Shown: positions 20,113 to 32,350, counted from the stretch's first letter. The stretch is DNA of 64,000 bases from Nannochloropsis salina CCMP1776 (GCA_004565275.1 SDOX01000122.1:818642-882641); one strand, 5' to 3'. Notes: generated by a model from the sequence alone, not told the origin. A program made the numbers and translations.

Positions 20113-21303
20113 ATGCGTCGGTCTCTTCCGGCATATTTGTCGTGCTTAATAGTGCTCGGCTCGTGTTGCTCCCCAACAGTAAGCTTCAATTTAGCGCCTC
20201 AATTCCCCATCTTCAAGCACCTACACCCGCCATTGCGGACATCCACTATCAAAATGTCAGTAAAGCCTCCTAAAGTCTTGGGCATGGGCATCACCGGTGT
20301 TGACCTGCTGGCTTATGTGGAAACCTATCCAGCAGCGGATGCTAAGATCAGAACGAGCGATTTCAAGATCCAAGGCGGGGGCAACGCCGGAAATACTCTT
20401 ACAGGACTCTGTCGCTTGGGCGTTTGCACCGAAATACTGACCAAAATAGGAAATGATGCTTACGGTTCTATGATTCTGGACGAATTCGCCATTGACGGTC
20501 TCGACACCCGCCATGTAATCCGGAAGGCAGGCATCTCCTCGCCTTTCACTTACGTGATTGTTGACATGGCCGGTCAAACCCGCACCTGCTTACATACACC
20601 TTCAGAGGATTTAACAGAGGACGAGATCAATCCCACTGTGTTGGATGGTGTAGATTTTCTTCACCTAGACGGACGCAATACGTTAGCCGCCATCAGATTA
20701 GCGCAGCTAGCCAATGCCCGTGGGATCCCCGTGATGCTGGACGCCGAGAAAGATCGGCCACATCTCAGGGAATTGGTGCCCTTGTGTGACTTTCTTGCTA
20801 CTAACGCCGTGTTCCCGAAGGCGTTTACGGGCGCCGCGAGCACAGAGGAGGGCATGGCCAGACTGCTGGACATGGGCCGCGCAAGACTTGTCTTCACGAC
20901 CTTGGGCGCAAAGGGCAGCATGGTGATGGGCCTGCCTAGCGAGATGATAGGGGGGAAGCGAGGCGGAGACGGTAACGAAAAGGAGAGCCGTGAACTGAGG
21001 GCGGGAGAGGCACTGCCGTTGGCGACGGAGACAAGGAGCTACGCATGTCCCTCGACGGGTTTGGCACTGACACTCGTGAGATGCGACGCCTGGCCCGTGC
21101 TTCCGGAAGACATCGTCGACACCACAGGGGCGGGAGACGCTTTCATCGCGGGGCTTATTTATGGCTTGGTGCACTTCTTGTCAGTGCCACACATGCTCAA
21201 TCTGGCGGGGTTCGTGGCGGCGCAAAAGCTCCAGGCTCCGGGGGCTAGACAAGGGTTGCCTCGACGGGAGATGCTTCCAGCCCAGCTTCAGGAAGAGGTG
21301 TAA
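20113..21303 (+). CDS. PfkB-family carbohydrate kinase, probably plastid-targeted
   Basis: Single exon. ATG 20113 gives 396 residues and starts directly before a signal-like segment (PAYLSCLIVLGSCCSPTVSF) followed by a proline-rich transit region. An earlier in-frame Met at 20038 and a later one before SVKPPK (20254) are alternatives. The kinase core has the ribokinase fold signatures GGGNAGNTLTGLCRLG (substrate side) and DTTGAGDAFIAGLIYG (anion hole and catalytic Asp). The family phosphorylates sugars or nucleosides with ATP; the substrate cannot be deduced. A charged insert near residues 280-300 interrupts the C-terminal half. Confidence 0.82.
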   Translation: MRRSLPAYLSCLIVLGSCCSPTVSFNLAPQFPIFKHLHPPLRTSTIKMSVKPPKVLGMGITGVDLLAYVETYPAADAKIRTSDFKIQGGGNAGNTLTGLCRLGVCTEILTKIGNDAYGSMILDEFAIDGLDTRHVIRKAGISSPFTYVIVDMAGQTRTCLHTPSEDLTEDEINPTVLDGVDFLHLDGRNTLAAIRLAQLANARGIPVMLDAEKDRPHLRELVPLCDFLATNAVFPKAFTGAASTEEGMARLLDMGRARLVFTTLGAKGSMVMGLPSEMIGGKRGGDGNEKESRELRAGEALPLATETRSYACPSTGLALTLVRCDAWPVLPEDIVDTTGAGDAFIAGLIYGLVHFLSVPHMLNLAGFVAAQKLQAPGARQGLPRREMLPAQLQEEV

Positions 21304-21493
21304 AATCGATCTCAATATGTGACATTGTCAAAAAGCAAAACGACGAGGAGTATGCATGGGTATTGGCCGAAGAGGCACGTTTGACTTGGTCTTGACTACC
21401 TTGGCTTTTTCTTAATCTTTCGTTCAATGTGGCACCCGCCTTCTAATACAAGTCCTCGCTCGCCCTGTACCCCCTTTTCTCCATTTGTCTTGA

Positions 21494-23223
21494 TTAAAGT
21501 TCGGAATGAAAGGCCTCCCTGCCCGCTGCCTCCTGGTCGTCCCACTCGAGGAGCGCGGGCGAGCACGCCGCCGGAGTCTTGAAGGCCATCGCGTACTCAC
21601 ACATGGACGGCTCTTCCACGCTCACTACCTGGTCCTCCACACCGCATTCCACCGTGACCGTCAGTGATCGCTCGGGACCGTTCCAACATTGCTGTCCCTT
21701 GCGAAAGAGAAATTTGAAAGATGAGCCTCCGGCGACTGTGCCGTTGCTTTGCTCCATACCTCCCCACTTCCCCAGAGAGGTGCCACGGGCCGCACTGCCC
21801 TCCACTTGCTGCGCCTCTTTGTAGGGGCACATCTCGTACCGATACTTGTTCACCGTCTTGCTAAAGCACTTCCCCCGGAGCAAGTAAAACGCGTAACCGT
21901 CACCGTAGTCGTCCTGGCTCTCCGCCTCCATCTCCTGGATGCGTTCGCGCACTTTTCTCTCTTCATCTTGCACATCCTTCAGCGCCTGTCGAGCTGCCTC
22001 CGCCTCGACCGAGGGTTCATCAAGGCCCTCCTCCGCTGCCTCCAGGAGGGACACTAAAGCAGGGTCCAACGGCTCCTGTGCGGCGTCCGGAGGGGTATAG
22101 TCATCGTCTTCAATCTCTTCCTCATCGTCATCGTCCCCCTCCGCGTCCTCGTCCTCGTCCTCCGCCGGCACCAGACCCAGCTGGTCGTGGAACGTGCCCT
22201 CTTTGACCTCTTTCATTTTCGTCTCCATCTCCTCCTTGGCAGCTATGTCCGACAAGGGCCGCTGCTCGCCTCCCTCTACCTCCTCCTCTCCCTCCACCTC
22301 CTCGATCCCCGCCTTGCCCCGGATCTCCTCTAAGACTCTCCTCAACGCCTTACCCTGACGACCCTTCAGCTTTCTGTGCAGGGACACCAACTCCTCCTGG
22401 CCCAAGCTCTCTATCTTTAAACCAGATATCAAAGTCGTCGCCGCCTGCTCCATAGCCTCGTCACGTTTTGCTTTTTCCTTCCCCTCCTCCGATTCCTTTT
22501 CAATGCGGGCATTTGCAACCTTTCTGTCCAACCCTACCTTCTGGGCTTGCAAGGAGGCGAGCTCCTTGTACCGGGCCTCCATCATAGCCGACGCGTCTCG
22601 CATGTATTCCTTCTTCTTCGCCATCCCCTCCTCCACCACTTGTCTCCAAGCCGCTCGCTCTTTGGCCTTTTGGGCCGCGATTTCCCTGCACGTATTCGGA
22701 CATAACCCTGGCGCTTCGTCGCTGCCGTCGCAGCAAGCGGGCTCACAGATCCCGTCGTTCACTTTCGAGGAAGGGATTGAGGCACCCACGTGCCCCTCGT
22801 TCACACAGTAAAAACGACCTTGAGGAGCGCAAGCGCTTGTGCCTGGCTCGTCACTACCATCTGGACAATCACAATAGTTGTCGTTTACCTAGGTTGGAGA
22901 TGTGGAGTCCAATACGTTGAGATCATTGAAAGAAGTGCCAACCACTACGTTACCGAGCACCGAAATTCTCTCTAGATGCACTATATTTTCAACAGAAAAC
23001 AAGCACACATCGTCAAGCGCCCATAGCCTTCATAGCCCACCTGTACAAATGGAATGACGATCTTTTTATCGCTTTGGCAGGTGAATTTCCCCTTAGCCTT
23101 GGCAGCGGCATAAAGAGGATCAGCGGACCGTGGAATTCCTAAGATGTCGACGGGACTGGCCTCGGCACTTATTGCTATGACTGCCACCAAAGTATAAACG
23201 GGAAGCGTCCAGAGTATCATCAT
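21494..23223 (-). CDS. GTB1: Glucosidase II subunit beta
   Basis: Two exons (23223-23041 and 22888-21494) give 525 residues; CAG|GTGGGC and CTAG|GTA junctions restore FVQ|VNDNYCDCPDGSDEPGT. Order: signal peptide (MMILWTLPVYTLVAVIAISA), LDL-receptor class A-like cysteine repeats (CDCPDGSDEPG, CDGSDEAPGLC), a long charged coiled coil with an acidic stretch near residues 290-330, and the C-terminal mannose-6-phosphate-receptor-homology domain (CFSKTVNKYRYEMCPYKEA, CWNGPERS, CEYAMAFKTPAAC). It ends HSEL, an HDEL-like ER retrieval signal. It holds the catalytic alpha subunit in the ER and binds mannose on N-glycans during glucose trimming. Confidence 0.92.
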
Positions 23224-23821
23224 AACCTATGACACTATGTGTGCACAAATTAGGTAAGCTTTGTTCGGGCTGTTGGTTGAGCGGCAGCTCTTTTTTGGTG
23301 AAGTAGCTCTCGCCGCCAGAATGACAATAAGGCTTGCTGAGTTGCTTTCACTCAACAAGCCTTACCGAATGAGGCATTACACACGGCATCTTTTGACTGG
23401 GTCACCGTTGAAGTTTTTTTGGGACTGCCTCTTCGTATATATTGCCCTTGGCACGTTGGCCATAATCGCCCTATCCCCTCTCTATCCCTCCCATTCCCCT
23501 TGAGGTCTTTTTAGCGAGGACGATTGCCAGGCGAAAATGCGCGAAAGACGGGCAAGATCGCATGCTTGGAAGCCGTTACGCCCGCTTGACTAGGCGAATG
23601 GTAGCATTTTACAATCCATTCATTCGCTCCTGTGGTACACTGATGCTACAGCTGGCTGTATCGTACATGCAGATAAATTATTGATTGTAAGCTGGCAATT
23701 CAAAACGCCAGGACCTTATAAGAAACCTTCTTTGTCATCTACATTCATAAGTTTCCCTCGGCAGATTCGATATAACGCCACCGCACGCAGTACCCCACTG
23801 GTTAGAGAGACTATAATATTC
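23224..23821. other. Divergent intergenic region with one doubtful small frame
   Basis: Between glucosidase II beta (-) and the DMT transporter (+). A plus-strand frame of 80 codons at 23261-23503 contains one hydrophobic stretch but has no targeting logic or family match I recognise, so it is not called as a gene. Confidence 0.35.
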
Positions 23822-25269
23822 ATGGGGTCACATAGATCAAAAAAAAATGCAGATATTGTGGGTCAGTCTGACAAGACAACGGCCCTCAAAATTATGGAGA
23901 GTGAGGGTAGCGGAAAAGCTGAAGAGCTGGACCCTTCAACAAAAAGGTTGGAAGCATTGCAGCCCCTCAGCAGTCTACAGCCGGCAACTGGAGGAGGTGT
24001 CATCTGGAATGACTCCAAGCTGGCAAGGAAGGAAATTTTACCTGCACTTCAGGTGGTGCTGCTGTGTTGCATGTACATGGCCGTCGGTAAGTGTTCCTCT
24101 TCAACATTACTCTGCATGAATCGCGTAATGCCATGCGGCACGCGTCACGAGACCTGAATATGCAGTCCTTGTCTTCGTATATTCATAATTTTTTGAGAAA
24201 TTTCTCGTAGATGCCTCATATTTTGATTCATCAACAAAACATCTCAACCTCGTCAACGTCTCCGCAGGCCCTACCCTCATTCTTCTCAACAAGCACATCC
24301 TGAAAGACCTTGACGGGCATGGATTTAACTATCCTATGTTCTTATCATCTTTGGGCCTATTATTTTCTTCTCTGGTGTCCCATTTCGCCGTTCGTGTTGG
24401 CGGTATCCAGCTGCCCAACCAAGCCCGCATGACACGTCAAACATACCTGACAACCATCGTGCCCGTGGGTATATGCCAAGCAGCCACTTTGGCCTTGGGC
24501 AATGCTGTTTATATGTTCTTGACTGTCTCATTCATCCAAATGCTGAAGGCCTTCACCCCCGTCATGGTGCTGGTGGTAGGGATTCTCTTTCAAGTCGAAG
24601 CCCCTGAAGCGGCGGTGAGTGAAACCAGGAAAAAAGGAAAAGGCATCGAACCGTTACGTCAGACGGGAGCCCTGTGTGCTTGACGTATTTTTCCTTTTTT
24701 TCCTATTGAAAGTAAGTAAACCAAGGTTCTCACTTTTTGAACAGATTTGTATGGCCGTCATGGGTATTTGCCTGGGCACAAGCGTAGCCTCTTTTGGCGA
24801 GATGAACATGAATCTAACCGGGATGCTACTCATGTTTTCCGCCGAGTTTACGGAGGCCATTCGCCTTGTCCTAGTGCAGCGATTTCTGAAATCCCTTCGT
24901 TTTGGAGTCGTCGAATCTCTGTACTTCATGTCACCAGCGGGAGCAGTCTGTCTCTTGTGCGCGAGTATAGTGAGCGAGTTCCCATCCATGCATCGTAATG
25001 GAGCTTTCGCACAAGTTGCCTCGAATCCTATCCTGTTTGCAACGGCGGGAATGTTGGGCGTTGAGGTGCATTTCCTGAGTTTTATGGTCGTCCAACGCAC
25101 AAACTCCGTGACTCTCAAGGTCCTGGGAACGGCTCGGAACGCAATGTTGGTGTTATTGTCTGTTTTTTGGTACGGAGAACTAGTAAGTTTGACCCAATTC
25201 CTGGGCTACGCTACGAGCATAGCGTTCTTTGGCTTTTACACATACTGTAGGACAAGGAGTAAGGCATAG
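23822..25269 (+). CDS. Triose-phosphate/nucleotide-sugar type transporter (DMT superfamily)
   Basis: Three exons (23822-24086, 24268-24614, 24745-25269) give 378 residues, with GT-AG junctions in frame (MAVG|PTLILLNKHIL). About ten hydrophobic segments. TPT-family features: an early NK motif in ILLNKHIL, SFIQMLKAFTPVMVL in the middle, and TARNAMLVLLSVFWYGE near the end. The family exchanges phosphorylated C3-C6 compounds or nucleotide sugars across plastid, Golgi or ER membranes. There is no plastid presequence; the N-terminus is a soluble, charged stretch of about 70 residues, so a Golgi or ER location is more likely. Substrate not deducible. Confidence 0.85.
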
Positions 25270-25989
25270 AGATTTTGGAGCGCTGACAGCAGGGTTATTT
25301 ATGGGGGGCTTAATGGAAGGGGGACGATGGGGATGTTGGAATCCATGAAGGTTATTCCACGTGTCATATACTGAGTATATGTCTTAATGTTTAAATATGA
25401 ACAAAAGGAACCTATTCCTTTCATTAATTACGAAAGTCATGTGGAAGGACGAATTTTGTCGTCTCGCTTAGTACAATCCCACAAACATTCTTGTTGTTTT
25501 ATAATAGATAATGATCAGAGCTACAAGATTGCCAATGAGCTATCCTCATAATTATTTTTTTATTATTGTGGATCATAACTTACAGCTTTTCTCCTCAATA
25601 TGTCACAAATCACGGGGAATGGCACAGGTCCAGATCGTGAAAACCTTTAGCCAGTTGTTGCAAGGAATATAAGTGCCTCTTTATTTCACTTACTAGTTGT
25701 AGAAGGACCAGTTCTACTGGTAGAGCTATCACAAGCATAAATCTGCTACCAAAAATCTAGTGCACACTACGAAAGGTGTCTTTCCGTGGAATTTGCTTCT
25801 CGCCCTCGAGCCTAGTTGTCGGCCCATTTCCACACGTTGCTGCCGCCTGTTGTTTTCGCGCGCTTTTCTCGAATGCCCGCGAGTTCATTCCAAGCCAACC
25901 AACCACCGCACTTCCACGTACGTTTCCACACGCTTAGAAACTTCCATCCGTGCCTCGTTATTTGATGCAATTCCTTTCTTTTCACAGAG
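25270..25989. other. Intergenic, AT-rich, no gene seen
   Basis: About 720 bp between two plus-strand genes, with an AT-rich core near 25400-25600. It presumably holds the 3' end of the transporter gene and the promoter of the next gene. Confidence 0.4.
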
Positions 25990-27148
25990 ATGCGAAACAC
26001 ATTCCTGCTTTTCATTGGGGGCTTGGTCGGCGTTTCGTCGTATTTCCTACCCTTCTCTTTCAATCAGGTGAGTGAAAAGCGCAACTTGAAGCTGTTCGTT
26101 TTGAGGGGGTATACTCTGCAATGAGCTACTTGTGTCTTGCATCATTTTTTTTGAATCAATCAAATGATGTAACGCGTACCATCCTGAACGGCAAAGTGGT
26201 ACATGACATGCGTTTGTATGTCATTTATGTAGCTGTAATTTGAAAAGGGTTCATGTGAGAGAGGCAAGGATTTGCGGGGAAGAAAGTAGGCTGTGCGGAC
26301 CAGTTACGGCGCAACAACCAGTCTCCCTGGAGGGGAAGCATACTGAAGGAGTCATGTTGATTCCAATTTGTATTTCACTTGCTATCGCTCACCGTTTTAA
26401 AAACATTCGCACCCGCCGCACGCCGCGGTATTATCCCACTCGGTGTAGAGTTGAGAGCGTTTTCAATCTCACCGCCTCCGCCTCCATTTCTCGTCCCTTC
26501 CTACAGTATGCAACAGCTCGCGCAAATGAGATTGCGACACGTAAGGCACAGCAACATAGCATCGCCACGAAGGCGCACGATTTGTTGGACGATTTGCCCG
26601 AGTTGACTGATTCCAGGCTGGCCGGTTGGCGGCTCAAGAAGGGGGCACACGGAAGTGGCGAGACAGGCGTAGAGGGAGACAGCGTGTCTGCCGCAAGCAT
26701 GGAGGATACACAAGCAATCGTGGATCGAGGCACAGAATCTTTTCCCCCGCACCAGTATGACGTCGTTGAGTACCCTTTGCCCTCTCACGCGCATGGCCTC
26801 TTGGACGGCGATGACCGTGTGCGAGGGGTAGGGGTGCTTTTGAGCAATAACAGAGACAGATTAGACGCCGCAAGCCTCCCAGCAGAGAAGATCGATTTGT
26901 GTCAGGTTGAGCCACTGACCTTGGACCCAGAGGGGCAATGGGGCAGCGGGCTAGAGGGGGGGGGGCAGCAGGTATGGCGGAAGGACGAGCTCGAACCGCG
27001 CGTGTTCGTCGCCTATGCGGACTTGAGGAAAATCACATCGAAGCAAAATGGTATGGCGGATAAGTGGCGGCGCTGGATTTTGGAGGAGCCCTTATCGGAG
27101 GGGTGTGGGCCTCCCCCAGGCGCGGAGGAGGAGCCAGAAATTCTGTAA
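25990..27148 (+). CDS. Small single-span membrane protein, unknown
   Basis: Two exons are inferred: 25990-26067 (26 codons, ending at CAG|GTGAGT) and 26507-27148 (after TTCCTACAG), giving 239 residues. The first exon is one hydrophobic span with glycines (MRNTFLLFIGGLVGVSSYFL). The second begins with a charged helix (ATARANEIATRKAQQHSIAT) and continues as a mostly polar protein ending in an acidic, Pro-rich tail. The short N-terminal anchor followed by a helix resembles small mitochondrial inner-membrane or ER proteins, but I recognise no family. The exon pairing is supported by frame and splice consensus only. Confidence 0.5.
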
Positions 27149-28034
27149 AGGGAAGAAAGAGGATCAAAGAGGTTAAGAGCCTGTTATCGGATGATTTGAA
27201 AGGCGGATGGCATCAATTTTATCGTGTACGATGTCCATCGGCGGGGAGGAGGTGAAGCCTTCCGGGTTGGGCTTGTAAATATGTTAGAGCGCAGGGGTGG
27301 AAATGGAAAAATGTCATGCCTGATCACGTTTTTGGGCCCATCGAATGCTCTATGTTGACGAATGAAATATTGATGAGGCAGAAAGCTGTTGCGGATGAGA
27401 GGGCCTGGCGTGAACATGGGTGAATACCCTTTGCACACAAATTATTTCTTCGTGATCGGCTAGGCGACTATGGAATAAAAATGCGGTAGCACTTTCATGT
27501 TGACTCAGTGCACCAGTGAAATTGGACAACGCCAAGCCAAGACGCCACGAATGCATGTAATGCCTAAACCACATGTCGGAACTGTTAGGTGCCATGTCTC
27601 TCCGAAAGCGATATGTTCATGTTGTTGAGGATACTGCGATACATACAACGTGAAAGCAGAGGCGGGGAAGACGGTGTACAAGATTAAAATGACAAGAGAA
27701 GGGGCACTGGATAGGCAAGGAATGTCTTGTCGGCGAGTAACATGTCCAGTGCTGATGTTTAGATGCAAACGATGCATGTGCGAGCATCATGGGGTCTAAG
27801 GAGCCCGAAGAAAGCAAAAAGGGGCATAAATTTGGTAGTGGCATGCGTTTATTGCGGCACTGGTACAGATTTTGTATTGCTTTGTCGATGCAGGAATTTT
27901 CACCATACTGTGATATGGTCTACAAAACCCTGCGGCTTCCCCACAGACCTTTCCCTTTCCCAATCATTCATCCGCGGAAGCACTCTTTTTCGTGGTGCTA
28001 AAAGGGTCTCATTATCACCCTTGCAAAAGGGAAC
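27149..28034. other. Convergent gap, no supported gene
   Basis: About 890 bp between converging stop codons. A minus-strand frame at 27505-27777 contains a hydrophobic stretch ending FPASAFTLY that looks like a plastid signal, but the sequence after it is poor. It is listed among the rejected items. Confidence 0.35.
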
Positions 28035-28565
28035 TTAGCGTGTTCGTTTACGTAATTGATACCTTGGTTTCATTTCCTGAATGTGACTTTCTTCCATCTT
28101 TTCCACGCCTTTTTTCCTTGTTGCCTCTGTCGGGCTGCAGCTACCAAGCAACACTACACCAGCAAGTGTGACGACTGCGCCACTCCACCACAAAAGAGAC
28201 AACGCTTCTTTAAAGAATATATGCCCCGCAAGGCCTGTCGCCACAAAGTTGATTGAAGTATTGATTACTGTAGCAAGTAAAGAGCCCGACTGGTGTAAAC
28301 TTCGTACAAAAAACGAGGTCATAGCGATGTTGCAGAGAAGCATCATTCCTACACAGGCGCTTCGTGTCAGGAGGAGCATAGGTGGGGATAACAAGACAGG
28401 CTCTATCCTTGTTTTATGCAGTAAGTGTTTCATAGCCTCTGGGTCTAAACCCAACTTGCCGAATACGGACGCCATTGCCCCTAATGCTCCAGCAATCAAA
28501 CTAAAGTAAGGGAGAAATGAGTCAAAAGACGAAATTGCGAGGCGAAATTGGGCAACATAAAACAT
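28035..28565 (-). CDS. TMEM42-like membrane protein (DMT superfamily)
   Basis: Single frame; the first in-frame ATG at 28565 gives 176 residues. Four to five hydrophobic segments are seen, starting FLPYFSLIAGALGAMASVFG and ending with the TMEM42/EamA-like block INFVATGLAGHIFFKEALSL plus LWWSGAVVTLAGVVLL. A basic tail rich in Lys/Arg follows. Compared with ten-span transporters this is a half-size protein that would need to dimerise. Transport activity is unproven for the family. The frame is open a few codons upstream without an ATG, so an extra 5' exon is possible. Confidence 0.65.
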   Translation of the reverse strand: MFYVAQFRLAISSFDSFLPYFSLIAGALGAMASVFGKLGLDPEAMKHLLHKTRIEPVLLSPPMLLLTRSACVGMMLLCNIAMTSFFVRSLHQSGSLLATVINTSINFVATGLAGHIFFKEALSLLWWSGAVVTLAGVVLLGSCSPTEATRKKGVEKMEESHIQEMKPRYQLRKRTR

Positions 28566-29326
28566 GAGAAGTGCGGTCAATGATATGGCCTTGGAGTATA
28601 AAGCGCATTAAATAAACCGCGGGACCGACAAATGACGTGCAAGGAGGCCTACTTCACCTGGCTGCATGCCTGCAATAAGCATCCGCCATGGCCTGCAGAA
28701 ACTGTAGAGGGAGGCAAGGCTTGTTATGCAAGGGTCCAACGATGTGTTAATTCTGCACGAAGAGATCGATCGGGGTCGCTGAAGCATAGGACACGAACAA
28801 AAAGCGGCGATGGAGGCGGTATCCGAGAACCTCGCCACCACGACTTTTCCCAATCATCCAGCTCGCGCCCTGTAAATTAGCGGCCAGTCCATCGCGACAC
28901 CATCAGGACCACCGTGGTACCTCCGGTTCTAAAAGTTCTTTTTGGGCATGTCACATGGAGCTCTCTCCCCTGACATGCGTGCACACGGACATTCGGGGCC
29001 TCAAATCGCGACACGGGCGCTTAAAGATTCAGGGGCCTTGGATACTTTTCCTAACGCCGACTGCCACTTGCAAAACCCCGCGTTGTATCCAGGCCTGCCG
29101 TGTGCAACCCCCCCCCCCGCCACTCGATTTGTGGATTTTAAGGTCGTGAAAAGCCTGCGTGGACGCCAGAAACGTTTCAAGCTCATAAGGAGACGCTCTA
29201 CTAATCATTGATCTGGCCTTGTCCGGGGAATTTTCATGTCCTTTAGGTCCTCTCACTGCCTCCTTCTTGTTCTCCACACAAGCGCAACGCTAGCAAACAA
29301 CAGGAAGACTTTTCGTCAATTTCAAA
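28566..29326. other. Divergent intergenic region
   Basis: Between the TMEM42-like gene (-) and glutamine synthetase (+); both promoters expected. A C-run at about 29110 is the only low-complexity feature. No gene seen. Confidence 0.4.
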
Positions 29327-31625
29327 ATGTCCAACACGCTCTTTAGCATGCACACTCAGCTGTCGGAGGAGGTATTCGCCCGTTTCATGGCGTTGCCTCA
29401 GGGGGAGGCCTATCAGGCTGAATACATTTGTGAGTGACCAAGCGGAGGTGCTCGCCCACGATGCTCTTGAAAATTACCGCTAGGCCAAAAGTGGCTGTAC
29501 GTAATATGTTAATCATCAATTCCACTTAACTTATGCTGCGTAACATTTAACAGGGATCGGTGGTACAGGCCAGGATTTGCGTTGCAAAACTCGCACGCTC
29601 AACAAGAAAACAAACAATCCCGATGACCTGTAAGTATCAAGTGATGTCTTGAAAAGTCTCAGCGTATTATACTTCAAGCGTGTAGGCTTTCAATGATGTA
29701 TTGACTATGCTCTTATTTTTGAAGGAGAAATGCCGGCTTGAACCTGCATGCTCCCCTCTCAACTCTTCAGGATACTGCTCGTATCCAGCCTCCTCTGTTG
29801 TGGCGGCAAAATTGCGTCCATGATGACCTCCTCCTTTTGCGCATTCCACCTCCCTCCTTTTCCGAATATTATGACGAGGCGACAATTTTTTGTGATTCAT
29901 TAGATGCTTGCTTTCGTGAATAACCGGTGGACATGATGTTCTCTGGACCTTAGCTCTAGGCTGGCTTGCAATATTACCAAACACCGATACGTCGCGATGC
30001 CCCTCCGTACAACGGGCTCTCCCACAAGTTGGTGACACCATTCTCTCCCTCACACGCATGTTTCCCACTGAATACTGGTCACCCTACAGTCCCGTCTGGA
30101 ACTTCGACGGATCCTCCACTGGCCAGGCCCCTGGCGACGACTCGGAAGTCCTGCTCAAGCCGCAGGCCATCTTCCCGGACCCTTTCCGTGGGGGAGACAA
30201 CATCCTCGTTATGTGCGACTGCTACAAGCCCGATATGACTCCCATCAAGGGAAACACCCGTCTCCGATGCGCGGAGGCGATGAAGAAGGTGGAGTCACTC
30301 GTCCCCTGGTTCGGGATCGAGCAGGTAAGAAATGGCTAGAGATGCGGAGGAGCGGTGAGCGGAGAGGGGTGGGAAGCGGAGAGGGGTGGGAAGCGGAGAG
30401 GGGTGAAAGCGTCTGGCGTGGCCCCAAGTCTAGACGGTGGCGGGCAAGATAGTGGAAAAGCTGCGCTCAAAGGGCAGCGGCCGGGTAGCGATTTGTTCGA
30501 TTTTCCGAGGGAAATGCTATGATGCAATTATCTCCGTCTCATTCCTTGCTTTATTGGCATGGCACTTTCTCTGTGACAGGAATACACCCTTTTCGAGGCT
30601 GACGGTGTCACTCCCTTCGGATGGCCGAAGGGCGGCTTTCCGGGCGCTCAGGGTAGGTGGAGGGGGCGACGGGGACATGGGAGGAAAGGGAGGTGGGAGC
30701 AAAGCTATCTTGGTATCAGAGCATTAGAGGGCCGCCGCTCGGCTGCCGATGCCAAAGCTTCCCTCTGAAGGGCCCTTTCTCTCCTCCCCCAGGCCCGTAC
30801 TACTGCTCCGTGGGGACCGAGAACGCCTTCGGCCGTCACATCGCCGAGGCCCACTACCGGGCCTGCCTCTTTGCCAAGATCAACATCTCCGGTATCAACG
30901 GCGAGGTGCTGCCCGGCCAGTGGGAGTACCAGGTGGGCCCCTCGGTCGGCATCGAGAGCGGCGACCAGATGTGGGTCTCCCGATACATCCTCCAGCGCGT
31001 CTGCGAGGCCTTCGGCGTCATCGTCTCCTTGGACCCGAAGCCCATTCCCGGCGACTGGAACGGCTCAGGCTGCCACACGAATTTCTCCACGGAGCCCATG
31101 CGAAAGCCGGGGGGCTTCACGATCATCATCGACGCCCTGGAGAAACTGCGGGCCCGCCACGCCGAGCATATCGCGGCGTACGGGGAGGGGAACGAGCGTC
31201 GACTGACGGGCAAGCACGAGACAGCCTCCATGGACTCCTTCTCCTACGGCGTTGCCAACCGTGGTGCCTCGTGCCGTATCCCTCGGGCGGCCGAAAAGGA
31301 CGGGGTACGTGGGGAGAGGGGAAAGAGAATAGGGCAAGTGTGGCAGAGAGGACCAGAGAGGTTTGCTGGAAGGACAAAGCGGAATGGCGATCTTGTCAGT
31401 CGGGGAAAGGGATGGCAGGGAGCCACCCGCCTTGCTGCGTTTTCAATGTAGTGGTGGAGTTGGGTAGGTGCGGTATCTGGTGTTACGCTTTATCTGAGCC
31501 CTCTCCTTGGCATTTTCCTTTTCCGACAACCCTCACAGTGCGGATATTTCGAGGATCGACGCCCGTCATCGAACATGGATCCCTACGTGGTGACCGGCAT
31601 GCTCATTGAGACGTGTTGCCTGTAG
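29327..31625 (+). CDS. GLN: Glutamine synthetase, eukaryotic type II
   Basis: Six exons are inferred (29327-29429, 29554-29629, 30090-30324, 30580-30652, 30793-31304, 31539-31625), giving 361 residues; all phases agree. Hallmarks: [73 protein letters not shown], the ATP-binding [18 protein letters not shown], and the C-terminal [15 protein letters not shown]. It condenses ammonium and glutamate with ATP hydrolysis and is the main nitrogen entry enzyme. There is no presequence, so this is the cytosolic form. Intron 3 contains a 17-bp tandem repeat. Confidence 0.95.
30358..30405. repeat. 17-bp tandem repeat inside a glutamine synthetase intron
   Basis: Almost three head-to-tail copies of AGCGGAGAGGGGTGGGA lie in intron 3 (30325-30579). 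The purine-rich unit is confined to the intron and does not touch either splice site. Confidence 0.8.
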
Positions 31626-32350
31626 AGCTCTAGATGGAGAAGAGAGGGCGGGAAAGGTGCGAAACGTTGAAGAAGTTGGAGGGGAAAGAAGCTGGAAATT
31701 GGCGACAACGACAGGAACGCGACGGCGTGGGAGAGAGGTTGATCACAGAGCTTGAAGGGAGAGGAAATGATGGCAAAGGACATCCTTGGTGACGTTTGAG
31801 AGTCGGCTTGGTTGAGGTTAAGGGACCAACTACCCTCTTCTTTCAGTCTTTGAGAAAGAAAGACATTTATTCACATGAGCAGTAACATGCGCGCGCATAC
31901 ATGCTTTGGGAGGGAAGATGAATGACGGGGATGAAAAACGAAGAAAAAAATTTTATTGAGGGAAATGAGCCCGGTTGTCGTGAGTGCTCTGAACGCGTGC
32001 AAGGAAATGAGCCTTTGCCACCTTCTCCCCGATAGAAGGATGGACGTCGTCTCCAAAAACTCGGACGAGCGAGGGCATGAGATGGCTGCCAAAACGTCAC
32101 GAGGTTCCGCCTGTGATGTCTCAAGGCAACCTTCATAGGTATTAGGTTTTGTGCGTGGCCTATTTCTTCTTATGAAACACCCTTCCCCGCTTCGCTTCCG
32201 TGCATCTTTGAGGCCCACTGCCTCAAACGCTATCTTTTTCCCAATCACTTCCTGCTACCCTGCTTTTCGAGCTACTTTCCATCACTTTCTTCCCATGGCT
32301 CTCGTTACTTTCTGCACCTGCTTCCATTTCGTCCAATTTTAACCTCCCCC
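31626..32350. other. Convergent 3' gap
   Basis: Between glutamine synthetase (+) and SufS (-). AT-rich around 31850-31960. No gene supported. Confidence 0.4.

Noticed and set aside
22130-22330. Acidic repeat stretch considered as a microsatellite
   Set aside because: It encodes the normal acidic segment of glucosidase II beta and is not a perfect repeat.
23261-23503. 80-codon plus-strand frame with one hydrophobic segment
   Set aside because: Lies in a divergent promoter region, no family similarity recognised and no splice partner found.
27505-27777. Minus-strand frame with an ASAF-like plastid signal motif
   Set aside because: The motif is followed by an unconvincing, Cys/His-rich sequence and a quick stop; a chance match in an intergenic region is more likely.
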